DNA of 64,000 nucleotides from Catenibacterium mitsuokai (GTDB lineage Bacteria > Bacillota_I > Bacilli_A > Erysipelotrichales > Coprobacillaceae): contig NZ_CP102271.1 of the NCBI RefSeq assembly GCF_025148785.1, positions 1 through 64,000 of the forward strand, in the 5' to 3' direction. Position 1 is the stretch's first letter, and the number at the start of each line of letters is the position of its first letter. This document shows, one piece after another, positions 1-10,359 of the stretch. The notes below the pieces were generated by a model, which saw nothing but the letters and a program-made list of their open reading frames with translations, was not told where the DNA came from and did no database searches. A program made the translations under genes and the position numbers.

Positions 1-27
1 ATGAAGGGTGCAAAGGAAGGTGAATAT

Positions 28-1380
28 ATGGACAACTTGAAGCAGTTCTGGACAGAAACCCTCAATCGCTATGGAGAAAACAGTGACGATAAGATCGTAT
101 TCGACTCAATATTCACCCAGACAGAGGCTAAAGAACTGCAAAACAATGAATTAATCATTACTATAGAATCGGTTTTTAATAAGACCTTTATAGAGGATGC
201 AAGTGAACAACTTGAAGATTTCTTCTATGAAGTATCTGGTATTAAAGCCACTATAAAGGTTATGACTACCCAGGAATATGAGAATATGAATAAGGCAAAA
301 GCCCCAGTAGTGGAAGTGAAAGAAGAAATAGATGATTTTGATGATCATTTAAGTGCTGAACTCACTTTTGATAACTTCGTTGTGGGTAATTGTAATAGAA
401 TTGCTCAAAACGCCGCTTTGGCAGTCGCCTTAAAACCTGGTACATATAATCCTTTATTCCTTCATAGTAATTCCGGACTTGGAAAGACACATTTGTTGAA
501 TGCGATTGGAAACTATGTGAAAAAGAAATTTCCAGGTAAACGTATTCTTTATACAAATGCCGAAGCATTTGTAAATGATTACGTAGAAGCAATTGGTAAT
601 AATACGATTGCGACATTTAATCGTCGTTATCGTAGTGTTGATGTATTATTGATTGATGATATTCAGTTTATTGCGAATAAAGAAGGAAGTATGGAGATGT
701 TCTTCAATATCTTCAATACGCTCCAACATTCAGGAAAACAGATTGTTATTACAAGTGATAAACCTCCTGTTGAGTTAAAAGGAATGGAAAACCGCCTTGT
801 TTCTCGTTTTAGACAGGGTTTAACAGTGACTATTGATAATCCTGAATTTGAAACAGCCAAGGCAATCTTAAAGAAAAAGATTGAATCACGTATGATTGAT
901 TATCCTATTGATGAAGAAGTACTAGACTTTATTGCATCTCATTTCAATAAGGATGTTAGAGACTTAGAAGGTGCTGTGACAACACTTCTATTCTATAAAG
1001 TAGTATGTGGACAAAATCTTGATCATATCAGCTTGGATTTCGCATTAGAAGCATTTGATAATCCAGATAACACAACAACTGTGACTAAAAAAGAAGCGAC
1101 TCCTGATACCATTAAGGAAACAGTTGCCTCTTACTACAATCTATCCGTCACACAATTAACAAGTAAATCACGTACAAACAATATTATTACAGCAAGACAT
1201 ATTGCGATGTATCTTGTCAGAGAGCTCGTTCCTGATATTTCTTATATCCAGATTGGACAGGAATTTGGGGGAAGAGATCATTCTACAATCATGAAAGCTT
1301 GTTCTAAAGTTAAGAAGAAGATGAAACAGGATCCTAACTATAAAACAGCGATCAATGATTTAATGGAACGCTTAAGTTAA
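28..1380 (+). CDS. dnaA: Chromosomal replication initiator DnaA
   Basis: DnaA binds 9-bp boxes at oriC and, with ATP, opens the duplex and loads the helicase. The product is about 450 residues, normal for the family. Visible parts are an N-terminal domain, a short acidic linker, an AAA+ core with Walker A GLGKTH near residue 150 and Walker B LLIDDIQ near 207, and a C-terminal DNA-binding domain with GGRDHSTIMKAC near 413. An ATG at base 1 is in frame, but the ATG at 28 is preferred because AAGGAAGG lies seven bases upstream and MDNLKQFW fits the family's N-terminus. It heads the dnaA-dnaN-yaaA-recF-gyrB-gyrA origin block. Its promoter lies outside the window. Confidence 0.97.
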   Translation: MDNLKQFWTETLNRYGENSDDKIVFDSIFTQTEAKELQNNELIITIESVFNKTFIEDASEQLEDFFYEVSGIKATIKVMTTQEYENMNKAKAPVVEVKEEIDDFDDHLSAELTFDNFVVGNCNRIAQNAALAVALKPGTYNPLFLHSNSGLGKTHLLNAIGNYVKKKFPGKRILYTNAEAFVNDYVEAIGNNTIATFNRRYRSVDVLLIDDIQFIANKEGSMEMFFNIFNTLQHSGKQIVITSDKPPVELKGMENRLVSRFRQGLTVTIDNPEFETAKAILKKKIESRMIDYPIDEEVLDFIASHFNKDVRDLEGAVTTLLFYKVVCGQNLDHISLDFALEAFDNPDNTTTVTKKEATPDTIKETVASYYNLSVTQLTSKSRTNNIITARHIAMYLVRELVPDISYIQIGQEFGGRDHSTIMKACSKVKKKMKQDPNYKTAINDLMERLS

Positions 1381-1386
1381 GCACAC

Positions 1387-1499
1387 GTATGCACAACTTG
1401 TGCACCGTGAAAAATGAGAATTCTTTTGGAATACTCAACAAAAACGAAACTTATGCACATTATGCACAGTATTATTATAATTATTCTTTAATTAATAAA
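1387..1499. other. DnaA-box cluster and AT-rich tract, probable part of oriC
   Basis: The dnaA-dnaN spacer holds two abutting copies of TTATGCACA (1451-1459 and 1460-1468), one mismatch from the consensus DnaA box TTATCCACA. GTATGCACA lies at 1387-1395, followed by an inverted, weaker TTGTGCACC. A tract of only A and T with ATT/AAT triplets follows at about 1470-1499, just before the dnaN ribosome site. In Firmicutes this spacer commonly holds the origin's box cluster and unwinding element. The other half, upstream of dnaA, is outside the window, so calling this the active origin is inference. Confidence 0.6.
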
Positions 1500-1518
1500 A
1501 TAAATAAAGGAGAAAAAA

Positions 1519-2622
1519 ATGGATTTTAATATTAATAGACTTGTCTTATTAGATGCACTTACTAAGGTTTCTAGAGCTGTTTCTTTAAAGAGTCCTTTAC
1601 CTATCTTAACAGGTATTAAATTTGACTTATTAGAAGATGGTTTAGTATTGACTGCATCTGATAGTGATATCAGTATTCAGACTACAATTAATGAAGGTAT
1701 TATTATTAACCAGACTGGATCAGTAGTTTTATCTTCTAAGTATATCTTAGAAATTATTCGTAAGATTGATGGGGATACAGTTCATATTCAGGTTGTAGAT
1801 GGTACTTTAACTCGAATTACTTCTGAAAGTTCTTTATTTGATTTAAATGGTTCTAAGTCTTTTGACTTCCCACGTATTGATTTAAATAAGAATGGTAAGC
1901 ACTTCTCTATGAAGTCTTATGAATTCAAGAAGATTATTGAAAAGACTTTATTTGCGACGAGTGAACAAGAAACAAGACCAGTACTTACTGGTGTGAATTT
2001 CAAAGTAGACCAGCATAAGCTTGTATGTATTGCGACTGACAGTTATCGTTTAGCTCAAGTTAGTCAGCCAATTGATGATGATATTCAGTTTAACATCGTT
2101 ATTCCTAAGAAGTCTTTAAATCAGATTATTCACATTATTGAAAAAGATGAAATGATTGATCTTTATGTATCTGATCGTAAAGTATTATTTGTGATTGGTC
2201 AGTATCTTGTATTAACTCGTTTAATTGATGGTACTTATCCTAATACATCACGTTTAGTAGAAGATCAGGGGTCTTATACTATGTCTATCAATAGTTCCGC
2301 ATTACTTGGTGCAATCAGCCGTGCTTCTTTACTTTCTGATGAACAGAGTAATATTGTAAAATTAACGATGTCTCCTGATGAAAACATTCTTTCTTCTTAT
2401 TCACAGGAAATCGGTTCAGTAGAAGAAAACTTAACAAAAGCTTTCTATAAGGGTGAACCAATGACTATCTCATTTAGTGCAAAGTATTTAGCTGATGCGA
2501 TTCGTTCTATTGGAACTGAAACAATTCAGTTACGCTTTACTGAAAAGATGAGACCATTCCAGATCACAGGATTAGATGAGAGTGATAACATCCAAGTTGT
2601 TCTTCCAGTGAGAACTTACTAG
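1519..2622 (+). CDS. dnaN: DNA polymerase III beta subunit (sliding clamp)
   Basis: The beta clamp is a ring-shaped dimer that tethers DNA polymerase III to the template. At 367 residues it matches the usual length. It opens MDFNINRLVLLDALTKVSRAV, includes the conserved ATDSYRLA segment in the middle domain, and ends with the family's PVRTY, the part that shapes the partner-binding groove. AAAGGAG lies a few bases before the ATG. It follows dnaA across the origin-like spacer and is followed by a strong terminator, so dnaA-dnaN probably form one transcription unit. Nothing unusual is visible. Confidence 0.97.
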   Translation: MDFNINRLVLLDALTKVSRAVSLKSPLPILTGIKFDLLEDGLVLTASDSDISIQTTINEGIIINQTGSVVLSSKYILEIIRKIDGDTVHIQVVDGTLTRITSESSLFDLNGSKSFDFPRIDLNKNGKHFSMKSYEFKKIIEKTLFATSEQETRPVLTGVNFKVDQHKLVCIATDSYRLAQVSQPIDDDIQFNIVIPKKSLNQIIHIIEKDEMIDLYVSDRKVLFVIGQYLVLTRLIDGTYPNTSRLVEDQGSYTMSINSSALLGAISRASLLSDEQSNIVKLTMSPDENILSSYSQEIGSVEENLTKAFYKGEPMTISFSAKYLADAIRSIGTETIQLRFTEKMRPFQITGLDESDNIQVVLPVRTY

Positions 2623-2689
2623 GTAAATTAAAGGGACTATTCTCTTATTTGGTTAAAATTTCGCCTGTAATTGAAATTACTAAGAAAAT

Positions 2690-2737
2690 GAAGTTTATCT
2701 CTCCCTTGAAAAAAGGGGCTATAAACTTCTTTTTTTT
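2690..2737 (+). terminator. Rho-independent terminator after dnaN
   Basis: A perfect 9-bp outer stem, GAAGTTTAT with ATAAACTTC, encloses a second CCCTT/AAGGG pairing and is followed by eight T. It separates dnaN from the yaaA-recF-gyrBA unit. Confidence 0.85.
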
Positions 2738-2746
2738 ATGTTTTTG

Positions 2747-2755
2747 TGGTATAAT
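2747..2755 (+). promoter_or_regulatory. Extended -10 promoter for yaaA-recF-gyrBA
   Basis: TGGTATAAT is a perfect -10 hexamer with the extended TG element, lying just after the dnaN terminator and about 38 bases before the yaaA start. The -35 region overlaps the terminator's T-run and is weak, which extended -10 promoters tolerate. Confidence 0.6.
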
Positions 2756-2792
2756 GTAGAAAGCAAAATTAGCGCAAAGGATGTGTGATGAA

Positions 2793-3014
2793 ATGAAAGA
2801 AGTCTTAATACATACTGAATATATTACTTTAGGTCAGGCTATGAAGTTATGTGGTGAAGCACAGAGTGGCATTGAAGCAAAGATTATGATTCAGGAAGGT
2901 CATGTTCTTGTAAATGGAGAAGTAGACCGTAGACGTGGTAAGAAATTAAGAGATGGTGACGTTTTTGAAGTAGATCGTCGCCAGTATGTAATCCATGGAA
3001 ATCAAAACGCTTAA
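2793..3014 (+). CDS. yaaA: S4-domain RNA-binding protein YaaA/RlbA
   Basis: This small protein of about 73 residues is almost entirely an S4 RNA-binding fold. It shows the typical pattern of a segment with EAQSGIEAKIMIQEGHV, then LVNGEVDRRRGKKLRDGD. The family is the gene found between dnaN and recF in Bacillus-type origins, and its exact role is not settled; a ribosome-associated function has been proposed. An in-frame ATG lies at 2781, but AAAGG sits directly on it, so the ATG at 2793 is the better start. The last 20 bases overlap recF in another frame, consistent with coupled translation. Confidence 0.88.
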   Translation: MKEVLIHTEYITLGQAMKLCGEAQSGIEAKIMIQEGHVLVNGEVDRRRGKKLRDGDVFEVDRRQYVIHGNQNA

Positions 3015-4089
3015 TCTGATTCAATTTCGTAATTATGAAAAGCAGACCTTTCATTTTCATCCACTGGTTAATATTATCATTGGGGATAATGCACAGGGTA
3101 AAACGAATATACTTGAAGCAATTTATCTCTTGTCAACAACAAGAAGCTTTAAGTCCCGTATGCTTGATGAAATGATCATGTTTGATCAGTCTTATACACG
3201 TGTGTCAGGTCATATTGTGAATGGTACACGTCCTTATGATTTAAAGGTTGTTGTGTCTAAAGAAGGCAAGAAGGCTTTTATTAATGATAAGGCTGTGAGT
3301 AAGACAAGTGATTATCTGGGTTATTTTAATGTGATCTTATTTACTCCTCAGGATCTGCAATTGATTAAAGGATCTCCTAAGATGAGACGTACTTTGATAG
3401 ATACTGAGATTTCTAAGATTTCACCAATCTATATGTTTAACTTGAATAAATATAATAAGTTGATGAAGGAAAGAAATAAGTACTTAAAGATGCTTTATGA
3501 TGGACATAAGGAACCAGATATGTATCTAGAGGTACTGAGTGAGGAGATGGCAGAATTAGAAGAAGATCTGATTCAAAGACGTATGAAGTTCATAGAGTTA
3601 TTGAATGAGATCAGTGGACAGATGTATGCCTATATTTCTGGTAAAGAAAAGCTTGTTTTGAGATATCATACGCAGTTCAAGGATATTTCAAAAGAGGGTA
3701 TTCTTGATAAATATAAAAAGAATTATAAGCGAGATATATTCCAAGGAACTACCGTAGATGGTATTCATAAGGATGATTTAAAAATCTTTTTAGATGAGAA
3801 TGATGCAGGTATGTTTGCATCCCAGGGACAGCAGCGTTCTATCATCTTATCGATGAAGATTGCATTAGTGGAGATTGTGAAGATGCAGATAGGTGAGTAT
3901 CCTGTCTTGTTGTTAGATGATGTATTGAGTGAATTAGATGAAGAGAGAAAGATGAAGCTTTTGAATCTGATTGATCATAAAGTACAGACATTTATTACAA
4001 CAACGCATTTTGATTTAGGTTATCATCATTCACTCGATGATGCTTTGGTTTTAAGAATAGAGAAAGGAACGTTGAAGGAGGATAAGTAA
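2995..4089 (+). CDS. recF: DNA replication and repair protein RecF
   Basis: RecF is an SMC-like ATPase that helps load RecA at single-strand gaps, working with RecO and RecR. The 364 residues are normal for the family. Visible are the N-terminal MEIKTLNLIQFRNYE, Walker A GDNAQGKTN near residue 30, the signature region FASQGQQRS, and Walker B LLLDDVLSELDEER near 300. The start lies inside the end of yaaA with no clear ribosome site of its own, so translation probably depends on yaaA. Its stop directly abuts the gyrB start. recR is also in this window, at about 16 kb. Confidence 0.96.
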   Translation: MEIKTLNLIQFRNYEKQTFHFHPLVNIIIGDNAQGKTNILEAIYLLSTTRSFKSRMLDEMIMFDQSYTRVSGHIVNGTRPYDLKVVVSKEGKKAFINDKAVSKTSDYLGYFNVILFTPQDLQLIKGSPKMRRTLIDTEISKISPIYMFNLNKYNKLMKERNKYLKMLYDGHKEPDMYLEVLSEEMAELEEDLIQRRMKFIELLNEISGQMYAYISGKEKLVLRYHTQFKDISKEGILDKYKKNYKRDIFQGTTVDGIHKDDLKIFLDENDAGMFASQGQQRSIILSMKIALVEIVKMQIGEYPVLLLDDVLSELDEERKMKLLNLIDHKVQTFITTTHFDLGYHHSLDDALVLRIEKGTLKEDK

Positions 4090-6015
<1,926 letters not shown>

Positions 6016-6029
6016 GGAAGGAGATAGTC

Positions 6030-8477
6030 ATGGAACAAAGAGGTATTAAAGATATACAGTTAACAGGTGAAATGAAGAAATCATTCATGGAATATGCGAT
6101 GAGTGTTATTGTGGCTAGAGCTCTTCCTGATGCGAAAGATGGTTTAAAGCCAGTACAGAGACGTATTATTCATGGTATGAATGAATTAGGCTGTTATAGT
6201 GATAAGCCTTATAAGAAGTCTGCCCGTATTGTTGGGGAAGTCATGGGGAAATATCACCCACATGGTGATAGTTCTATTTATGAAGCTCTTGTACGTATGG
6301 CACAGGGTTTCTCATATAGATATATGTTGGTAGATGGACATGGTAACTTTGGTTCTATTGATGGTGATGGCGCTGCCGCAATGCGTTATACAGAATCAAG
6401 AATGTCTAAGATTGCGATGGAAATGGTAAGAGATATCAACAAGGATACTGTTGATTTTGTCCCTAACTATGATGGTGAAGAAAAGGAACCTAATGTGCTT
6501 CCTTCTCGTATTCCAAATTTATTGATTAATGGGTCTACTGGTATTGCGGTAGGTATGGCAACAAATATTCCTTCACATAACTTAGGTGAAGTGGTTGATG
6601 CAATTCTTGCTGTTTCTAAGAACCCTGATATTACAATTACAGAGTTGATGGATAATTATATCCCTGGTCCTGATTTCCCTACAGGCGCTTATATTTTAGG
6701 CCGTGGGGCTATTAAGAAAGCTTATGAGACAGGGAATGGTCTTATTGTCATGAGAGCAAAGACTGATATTGAAGATATCGGTAGTAATAAGAAAGCAATT
6801 ATCGTAACTGAGTTACCATATATGGTCAATAAGGCACGTTTAATTGAAAAGATTGCAGCTCATGTCAAAGAAAAGAATATCGATGGTATTACAGAATTAA
6901 GAGATGAATCTGACCGTGAAGGTATTCGTATTGTGATTGAGTTAAGAAGAGATGTACAGCCAGAAGTTATTTTAAATCAGTTATACAAGTTAACTGCATT
7001 ACAGACTACTTTTGGTGTCAACAATATTGCCTTAGTGAATGGTGAACCTAAGACATTGTCTTTAAAAGAAATGATTAATGTTTACTTAGAACATCAGGAA
7101 GATGTGATTCGTAGAAGAACATTATTTGATTTAAAGAAGGCAGAAGATCGTGCTCATATCTTAGATGGTTTAAAGCGTGCTATTGATCAGATTGATGCGA
7201 TTATTAATTTAATTAGAAGTTCTCGTACAACAGAAATCATTCAGCAGAGATTAATGGATGAATTTGATATGTCTGAAAGACAGGCAAAGGCTATCCGTGA
7301 AATGCAGTTACAAAGACTAGCTGGATTGGAAAGAGAAAAGATTGAGAATGAATTAAATACATTATTAGAAACAATTGCAGATTTAAAAGATATTCTTGCG
7401 AATAAAGAAAGAATTATTGCGATTATTGATCAGGAACTTCTTGAAATCAAAGCGAAGTATGGTGATAAGAGAAGAACTGAAATCATTCAGGGTTCATTTG
7501 ATATTGAAGATGAAGATTTAATTCCTGAAGAAGATGTCGTTATTTCTTTAACGAATAATGGTTATGTAAAACGTATGCCTATTGATACTTATAAAGCTCA
7601 AAATAGAGGTGGTAAAGGTATCAAGGGTATGAGTACAAATAATGATGATGTTGTAGACTCATTAATGAATATGTCTACTCATGATGATTTATTGATTTTT
7701 ACTAACTTTGGTAAGGTATACCGAATGAAGGGATATAATATTCCTGAATTTGGTAGACAGGCAAAGGGTCTTCCTATTATCAACTTATTGAATATGGATA
7801 AGGATGAACAGGTAAAGACTATGATCTCTATTACACCTTCTGAAGTAGATGAATCACATTTCTTATTCTTTGTGACTAAGGATGGTTTAGTAAAGAGAAC
7901 TGGATTACCTGAATTTGAAAATATCAGACAGTCTGGTAAACTTGCACTCACATTACGTGAAGGTGATGAATTAGTTGATGTTAAGTTAACTAATGGTAAG
8001 AGTGAAATTCTTCTTGCAGCAGCTAATGGTAAGGCTATTCGTTTTGATGAAAATGATGTGAGACCAATGGGACGTTCTGCAAGTGGTGTTAAGGGTATGA
8101 ATGTAGATGATAGTCATATTATTGGTGTGACTACAAATACCGAAGGACAAAATATCTTAATCATTACTGAAAAGGGTTATGGTAAGATGTCACCACTAGA
8201 AGAATATCGTTTATCTAAACGTGGTGGTAAAGGTGTTAAGACTGTTAATATTACTGAGAAGAATGGTGAATTAGTCAGCATTAAAGCCGTAGAAGGCAAT
8301 GAAGACTTAATGATCATTACGAATGAAGGTATTATTATCAGATTACCAATGGAACAGGTAAAGAGTGCTGGAAGAGCTACACAGGGTGTAAGACTTATTA
8401 AAGTAGGTGAAGGTGCTTCTGTTTCAAGTATTACAGTAGTAGATAAAGAATCGGAAGAAGAAACAACTGAAGAATAG
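6030..8477 (+). CDS. gyrA: DNA gyrase subunit A
   Basis: GyrA cuts and reseals DNA during supercoiling. At 815 residues it has the breakage-reunion domain, with the quinolone-region context [19 protein letters not shown] and the catalytic tyrosine in AAMRYTE near residue 119. It continues with a coiled-coil arm and a C-terminal beta-pinwheel with repeated blade motifs such as NRGGKGIKG (GyrA box) and KRGGKGVK. The tail is acidic (ESEEETTEE). GGAAGGAG lies eight bases before the ATG. It ends the origin operon at a strong terminator. Confidence 0.98.
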   Translation: MEQRGIKDIQLTGEMKKSFMEYAMSVIVARALPDAKDGLKPVQRRIIHGMNELGCYSDKPYKKSARIVGEVMGKYHPHGDSSIYEALVRMAQGFSYRYMLVDGHGNFGSIDGDGAAAMRYTESRMSKIAMEMVRDINKDTVDFVPNYDGEEKEPNVLPSRIPNLLINGSTGIAVGMATNIPSHNLGEVVDAILAVSKNPDITITELMDNYIPGPDFPTGAYILGRGAIKKAYETGNGLIVMRAKTDIEDIGSNKKAIIVTELPYMVNKARLIEKIAAHVKEKNIDGITELRDESDREGIRIVIELRRDVQPEVILNQLYKLTALQTTFGVNNIALVNGEPKTLSLKEMINVYLEHQEDVIRRRTLFDLKKAEDRAHILDGLKRAIDQIDAIINLIRSSRTTEIIQQRLMDEFDMSERQAKAIREMQLQRLAGLEREKIENELNTLLETIADLKDILANKERIIAIIDQELLEIKAKYGDKRRTEIIQGSFDIEDEDLIPEEDVVISLTNNGYVKRMPIDTYKAQNRGGKGIKGMSTNNDDVVDSLMNMSTHDDLLIFTNFGKVYRMKGYNIPEFGRQAKGLPIINLLNMDKDEQVKTMISITPSEVDESHFLFFVTKDGLVKRTGLPEFENIRQSGKLALTLREGDELVDVKLTNGKSEILLAAANGKAIRFDENDVRPMGRSASGVKGMNVDDSHIIGVTTNTEGQNILIITEKGYGKMSPLEEYRLSKRGGKGVKTVNITEKNGELVSIKAVEGNEDLMIITNEGIIIRLPMEQVKSAGRATQGVRLIKVGEGASVSSITVVDKESEEETTEE

Positions 8478-8505
8478 AAGTTGTCACATGACAACTTCTT
8501 TTTTT
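8477..8505 (+). terminator. Rho-independent terminator after gyrA
   Basis: GAAGTTGTCA and TGACAACTTC form a stem that starts on the last base of the gyrA stop codon, with a tight loop, followed by seven T. Confidence 0.88.
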
Positions 8506-8540
8506 CATAAATAAATCCTTTCGCTTGTCATAGGCGGAAA

Positions 8541-8562
8541 CCCACTGCCTTTAGGCGGTGGG
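8541..8562. repeat. Left-end hairpin of the IS605-type element
   Basis: CCCACTGCC-TTTA-GGCGGTGGG forms a 9-bp stem with one G-T wobble. It resembles the right-end hairpin in stem length and loop. It is the probable TnpA recognition structure. Confidence 0.7.
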
Positions 8563-8586
8563 AGGAGCCTCGTAAATCGTTATCTA

Positions 8587-8962
8587 TTATACCTGACTTT
8601 CAATATATTTTTGTATAGTTGCTGATGACACTTCTCCAATGCTTCAAGCAAAATAACCATCTGACCAAAATGTTTTTTCGTTCCAATACTGTTTTTGATA
8701 AGACCGAACTATACTTTTGCCATAAGTAGTATGTTGTTTCCTGCTTTGCAATTTTGACAATATCGCAAACTCTATCTGCTGTATCGTAAAAATGTATATG
8801 GTCTTTGTCGGTTTCTATCGCAATATTTTCGCAGTCACGAGTATTAGCTATATCATCTTCGATAGAATCTTTGAGTAATTGTTTACGGTATTTGGTTACT
8901 AGAATTATATGTACTTTAAGGCTGTATTTTTGTCTGTTATGACGATTGTATCTAATATCCAC
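8587..8962 (-). pseudogene. tnpA: Decayed IS200/IS605 TnpA (Y1 transposase)
   Basis: TnpA is a small HUH endonuclease that cuts and joins single-stranded ends through a tyrosine. The reading opens MDIRYNRHNRQKYSLKVHI, typical of the family, from a GTG start with GAGGTGA upstream. The HIH part of the HUH motif and KQETTYYLWQKYSSVLSK remain. Residues are missing before IAIETDKDHIH and again after HIHF. The reading then shifts frame: the expected C-terminus (YWNEKTFWSDGYFA, then SIGEVSSATIQKYIESQ with the candidate tyrosine) lies in another frame and is broken by a TGA. The open frame ends in an unrelated tail. The gene is therefore judged non-functional. Confidence 0.8.
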
Positions 8963-8977
8963 AGTTCACCTCAAAAT

Positions 8978-9025
8978 ATAGATATTTCGCTATAAATTAT
9001 ATATAATATATAGCGAAATATCTAT
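8978..9025. repeat. Perfect inverted repeat in the tnpA/tnpB divergent promoter region
   Basis: Two perfect 17-bp arms (8978-8994 and 9009-9025, core GATATTTCGCTATA) flank a 14-bp AT-only spacer containing TATATAAT on one strand and TATAATTT on the other. The palindrome lies between the two ribosome sites, so it probably holds both promoters and perhaps an operator. Confidence 0.6.
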
Positions 9026-9040
9026 GAAAGGAGTACATCT

Positions 9041-10180
9041 ATGGAACAGATGACTATTACAGCCAAAATTCAAATAATCGCAGCTGAAACAGATAAGATT
9101 TTGCTTGATGAAACTATGTCTGTTTATCGTAATGCCTGTAATTATGTTTCAGACTATGTATTCCGCACTCATGACTTAAAGCAGTTTTCACTTAATAAAG
9201 CTTTGTATTCTACTTTACGAGAAAAGTTTAACCTTAAATCGCAGATGGCTCAGTCTGTTTTGAAGACTGTTATCGCCAGATATAAGACCATTCTTGAAAA
9301 TCAGAATGAGTGGATTAAACCATCGTTCAAAAAGCCTCAGTACGACCTGGTTTGGAACAGAGATTATTCCTTGACACAAAACCGTTTTTCAATCAATACG
9401 CTTAATGGTCGTGTGAAGTTATCTTATTTTTCAGATGGAATGTCTAAGTATTTCGATCATACGATTTATAAGTTTGGTACTGCCAAACTTGTAAATAAAC
9501 ATGGTAAATACTATCTGCATATACCAGTTACCTATGAGATTGAAGAAAGTAATATTTCTGACATCTGTAATGTTGTAGGTATTGACAGAGGTATTAACTT
9601 TGTTGTTGCAACTTATGACAGCAAACATAAGTCTGGATTTGTTAGTGGTAAAGCTATTAAGCAGAAACGTGCTAACTATTCCAAGCTTCGTAAGGAACTT
9701 CAAATGCGACATACGCCATCCTCAAGACGAAGACTGAAAGCTATCGGTCAGCGAGAAAACCGTTGGATGCAGGATATTAACCATCAGGTATCGAAGGCAC
9801 TCGTTGAAAACAACCCAAAGCACACTCTCTTTGTATTGGAAGATTTATCAGGTATTCGTAATGCTACAGAACGTGTCAAAACAAAATATCGTTATGTTTC
9901 TGTATCATGGTCTTTCTATGACCTTGAGCAGAAACTAATCTACAAAGCAAAACAGAATCAGTCTTCTGTTATTAAGGTAGACCCTCGCAATACAAGTCAG
10001 TGCTGCCCTTGCTGTGGACATGTTGAAAAGTCTAACCGCAATAAGAAGATACATCTGTTTACTTGCAAAAAATGTGGCTATAAATCTAATGATGACCGCA
10101 TTGGAGCTATGAATCTGTATCGTATGGGAATAAACTATCTTGCAGATAGCCAAGTACCTAATACAGTTGTAACAGAGTAA
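9041..10180 (+). CDS. tnpB: IS605-family TnpB, RNA-guided nuclease
   Basis: TnpB proteins are RuvC-type nucleases guided by an RNA from the element's right end, related to Cas12. The 379 residues look complete. RuvC motif I is VVGIDRGINFVVATYDS (Asp near 186), motif II is LFVLEDLSGIRNATE (Glu near 269), and motif III is NDDRIGAMNLYRMG (Asp near 350). A zinc-ribbon CPCC...CKKC lies between motifs II and III. AAAGGAG precedes the ATG. The gene appears intact although its partner tnpA is broken, a common state for such elements. Activity is inferred from intact motifs, not shown. Confidence 0.9.
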   Translation: MEQMTITAKIQIIAAETDKILLDETMSVYRNACNYVSDYVFRTHDLKQFSLNKALYSTLREKFNLKSQMAQSVLKTVIARYKTILENQNEWIKPSFKKPQYDLVWNRDYSLTQNRFSINTLNGRVKLSYFSDGMSKYFDHTIYKFGTAKLVNKHGKYYLHIPVTYEIEESNISDICNVVGIDRGINFVVATYDSKHKSGFVSGKAIKQKRANYSKLRKELQMRHTPSSRRRLKAIGQRENRWMQDINHQVSKALVENNPKHTLFVLEDLSGIRNATERVKTKYRYVSVSWSFYDLEQKLIYKAKQNQSSVIKVDPRNTSQCCPCCGHVEKSNRNKKIHLFTCKKCGYKSNDDRIGAMNLYRMGINYLADSQVPNTVVTE

Positions 10181-10328
10181 ACTCTGCTACAAAGGGTGCT
10201 GTCAACCACCCTATGATGTAACGCCACTTTAGATAGCAATATCTATCGGGGTTAAAGGTCGGAGGTGTAAACCATTAGTACGACTGGGCAGTTACAAGCC
10301 CATGACCTTTAGGTCGTGGGTAGTTGAC
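10181..10328 (+). ncRNA. Candidate TnpB guide (omega/reRNA) region and right end
   Basis: The 3' part of tnpB and the following non-coding right end normally give rise to the guide RNA scaffold, which runs through the terminal hairpin into host sequence serving as guide. Here the 148 bases after tnpB are non-coding and end with the hairpin CCCATGACC-TTTA-GGTCGTGGG (10299-10320) and TAGTTGAC. The guide would begin at about 10325-10330. The RNA itself is inferred from family knowledge; its 5' end may lie inside tnpB. Confidence 0.45.
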
Positions 10329-10359
10329 ACTATAATAAGTCCTCAAAGGGGAGATAAGT

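Larger units (their letters stand above)
8532..10328. mobile_element. IS200/IS605-family element with divergent tnpA and tnpB
   Basis: A Y1-transposase pseudogene on the minus strand and a tnpB on the plus strand diverge from a shared promoter region. Both ends carry subterminal hairpins with a TTTA loop: CCCACTGCC/GGCGGTGGG at 8541-8562 and CCCATGACC/GGTCGTGGG at 10299-10320. That is the recognised architecture of IS605-type elements, which move as single strands and make no target duplication. Exact ends cannot be fixed from sequence alone; the limits given are approximate. It lies between the gyrA terminator and an AEC transporter gene. Confidence 0.82.

Noticed and set aside
1-27. Upstream ATG at base 1 as the dnaA start
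   Set aside because: The AAGGAAGG ribosome site lies between the two ATG codons and fits only the ATG at 28.
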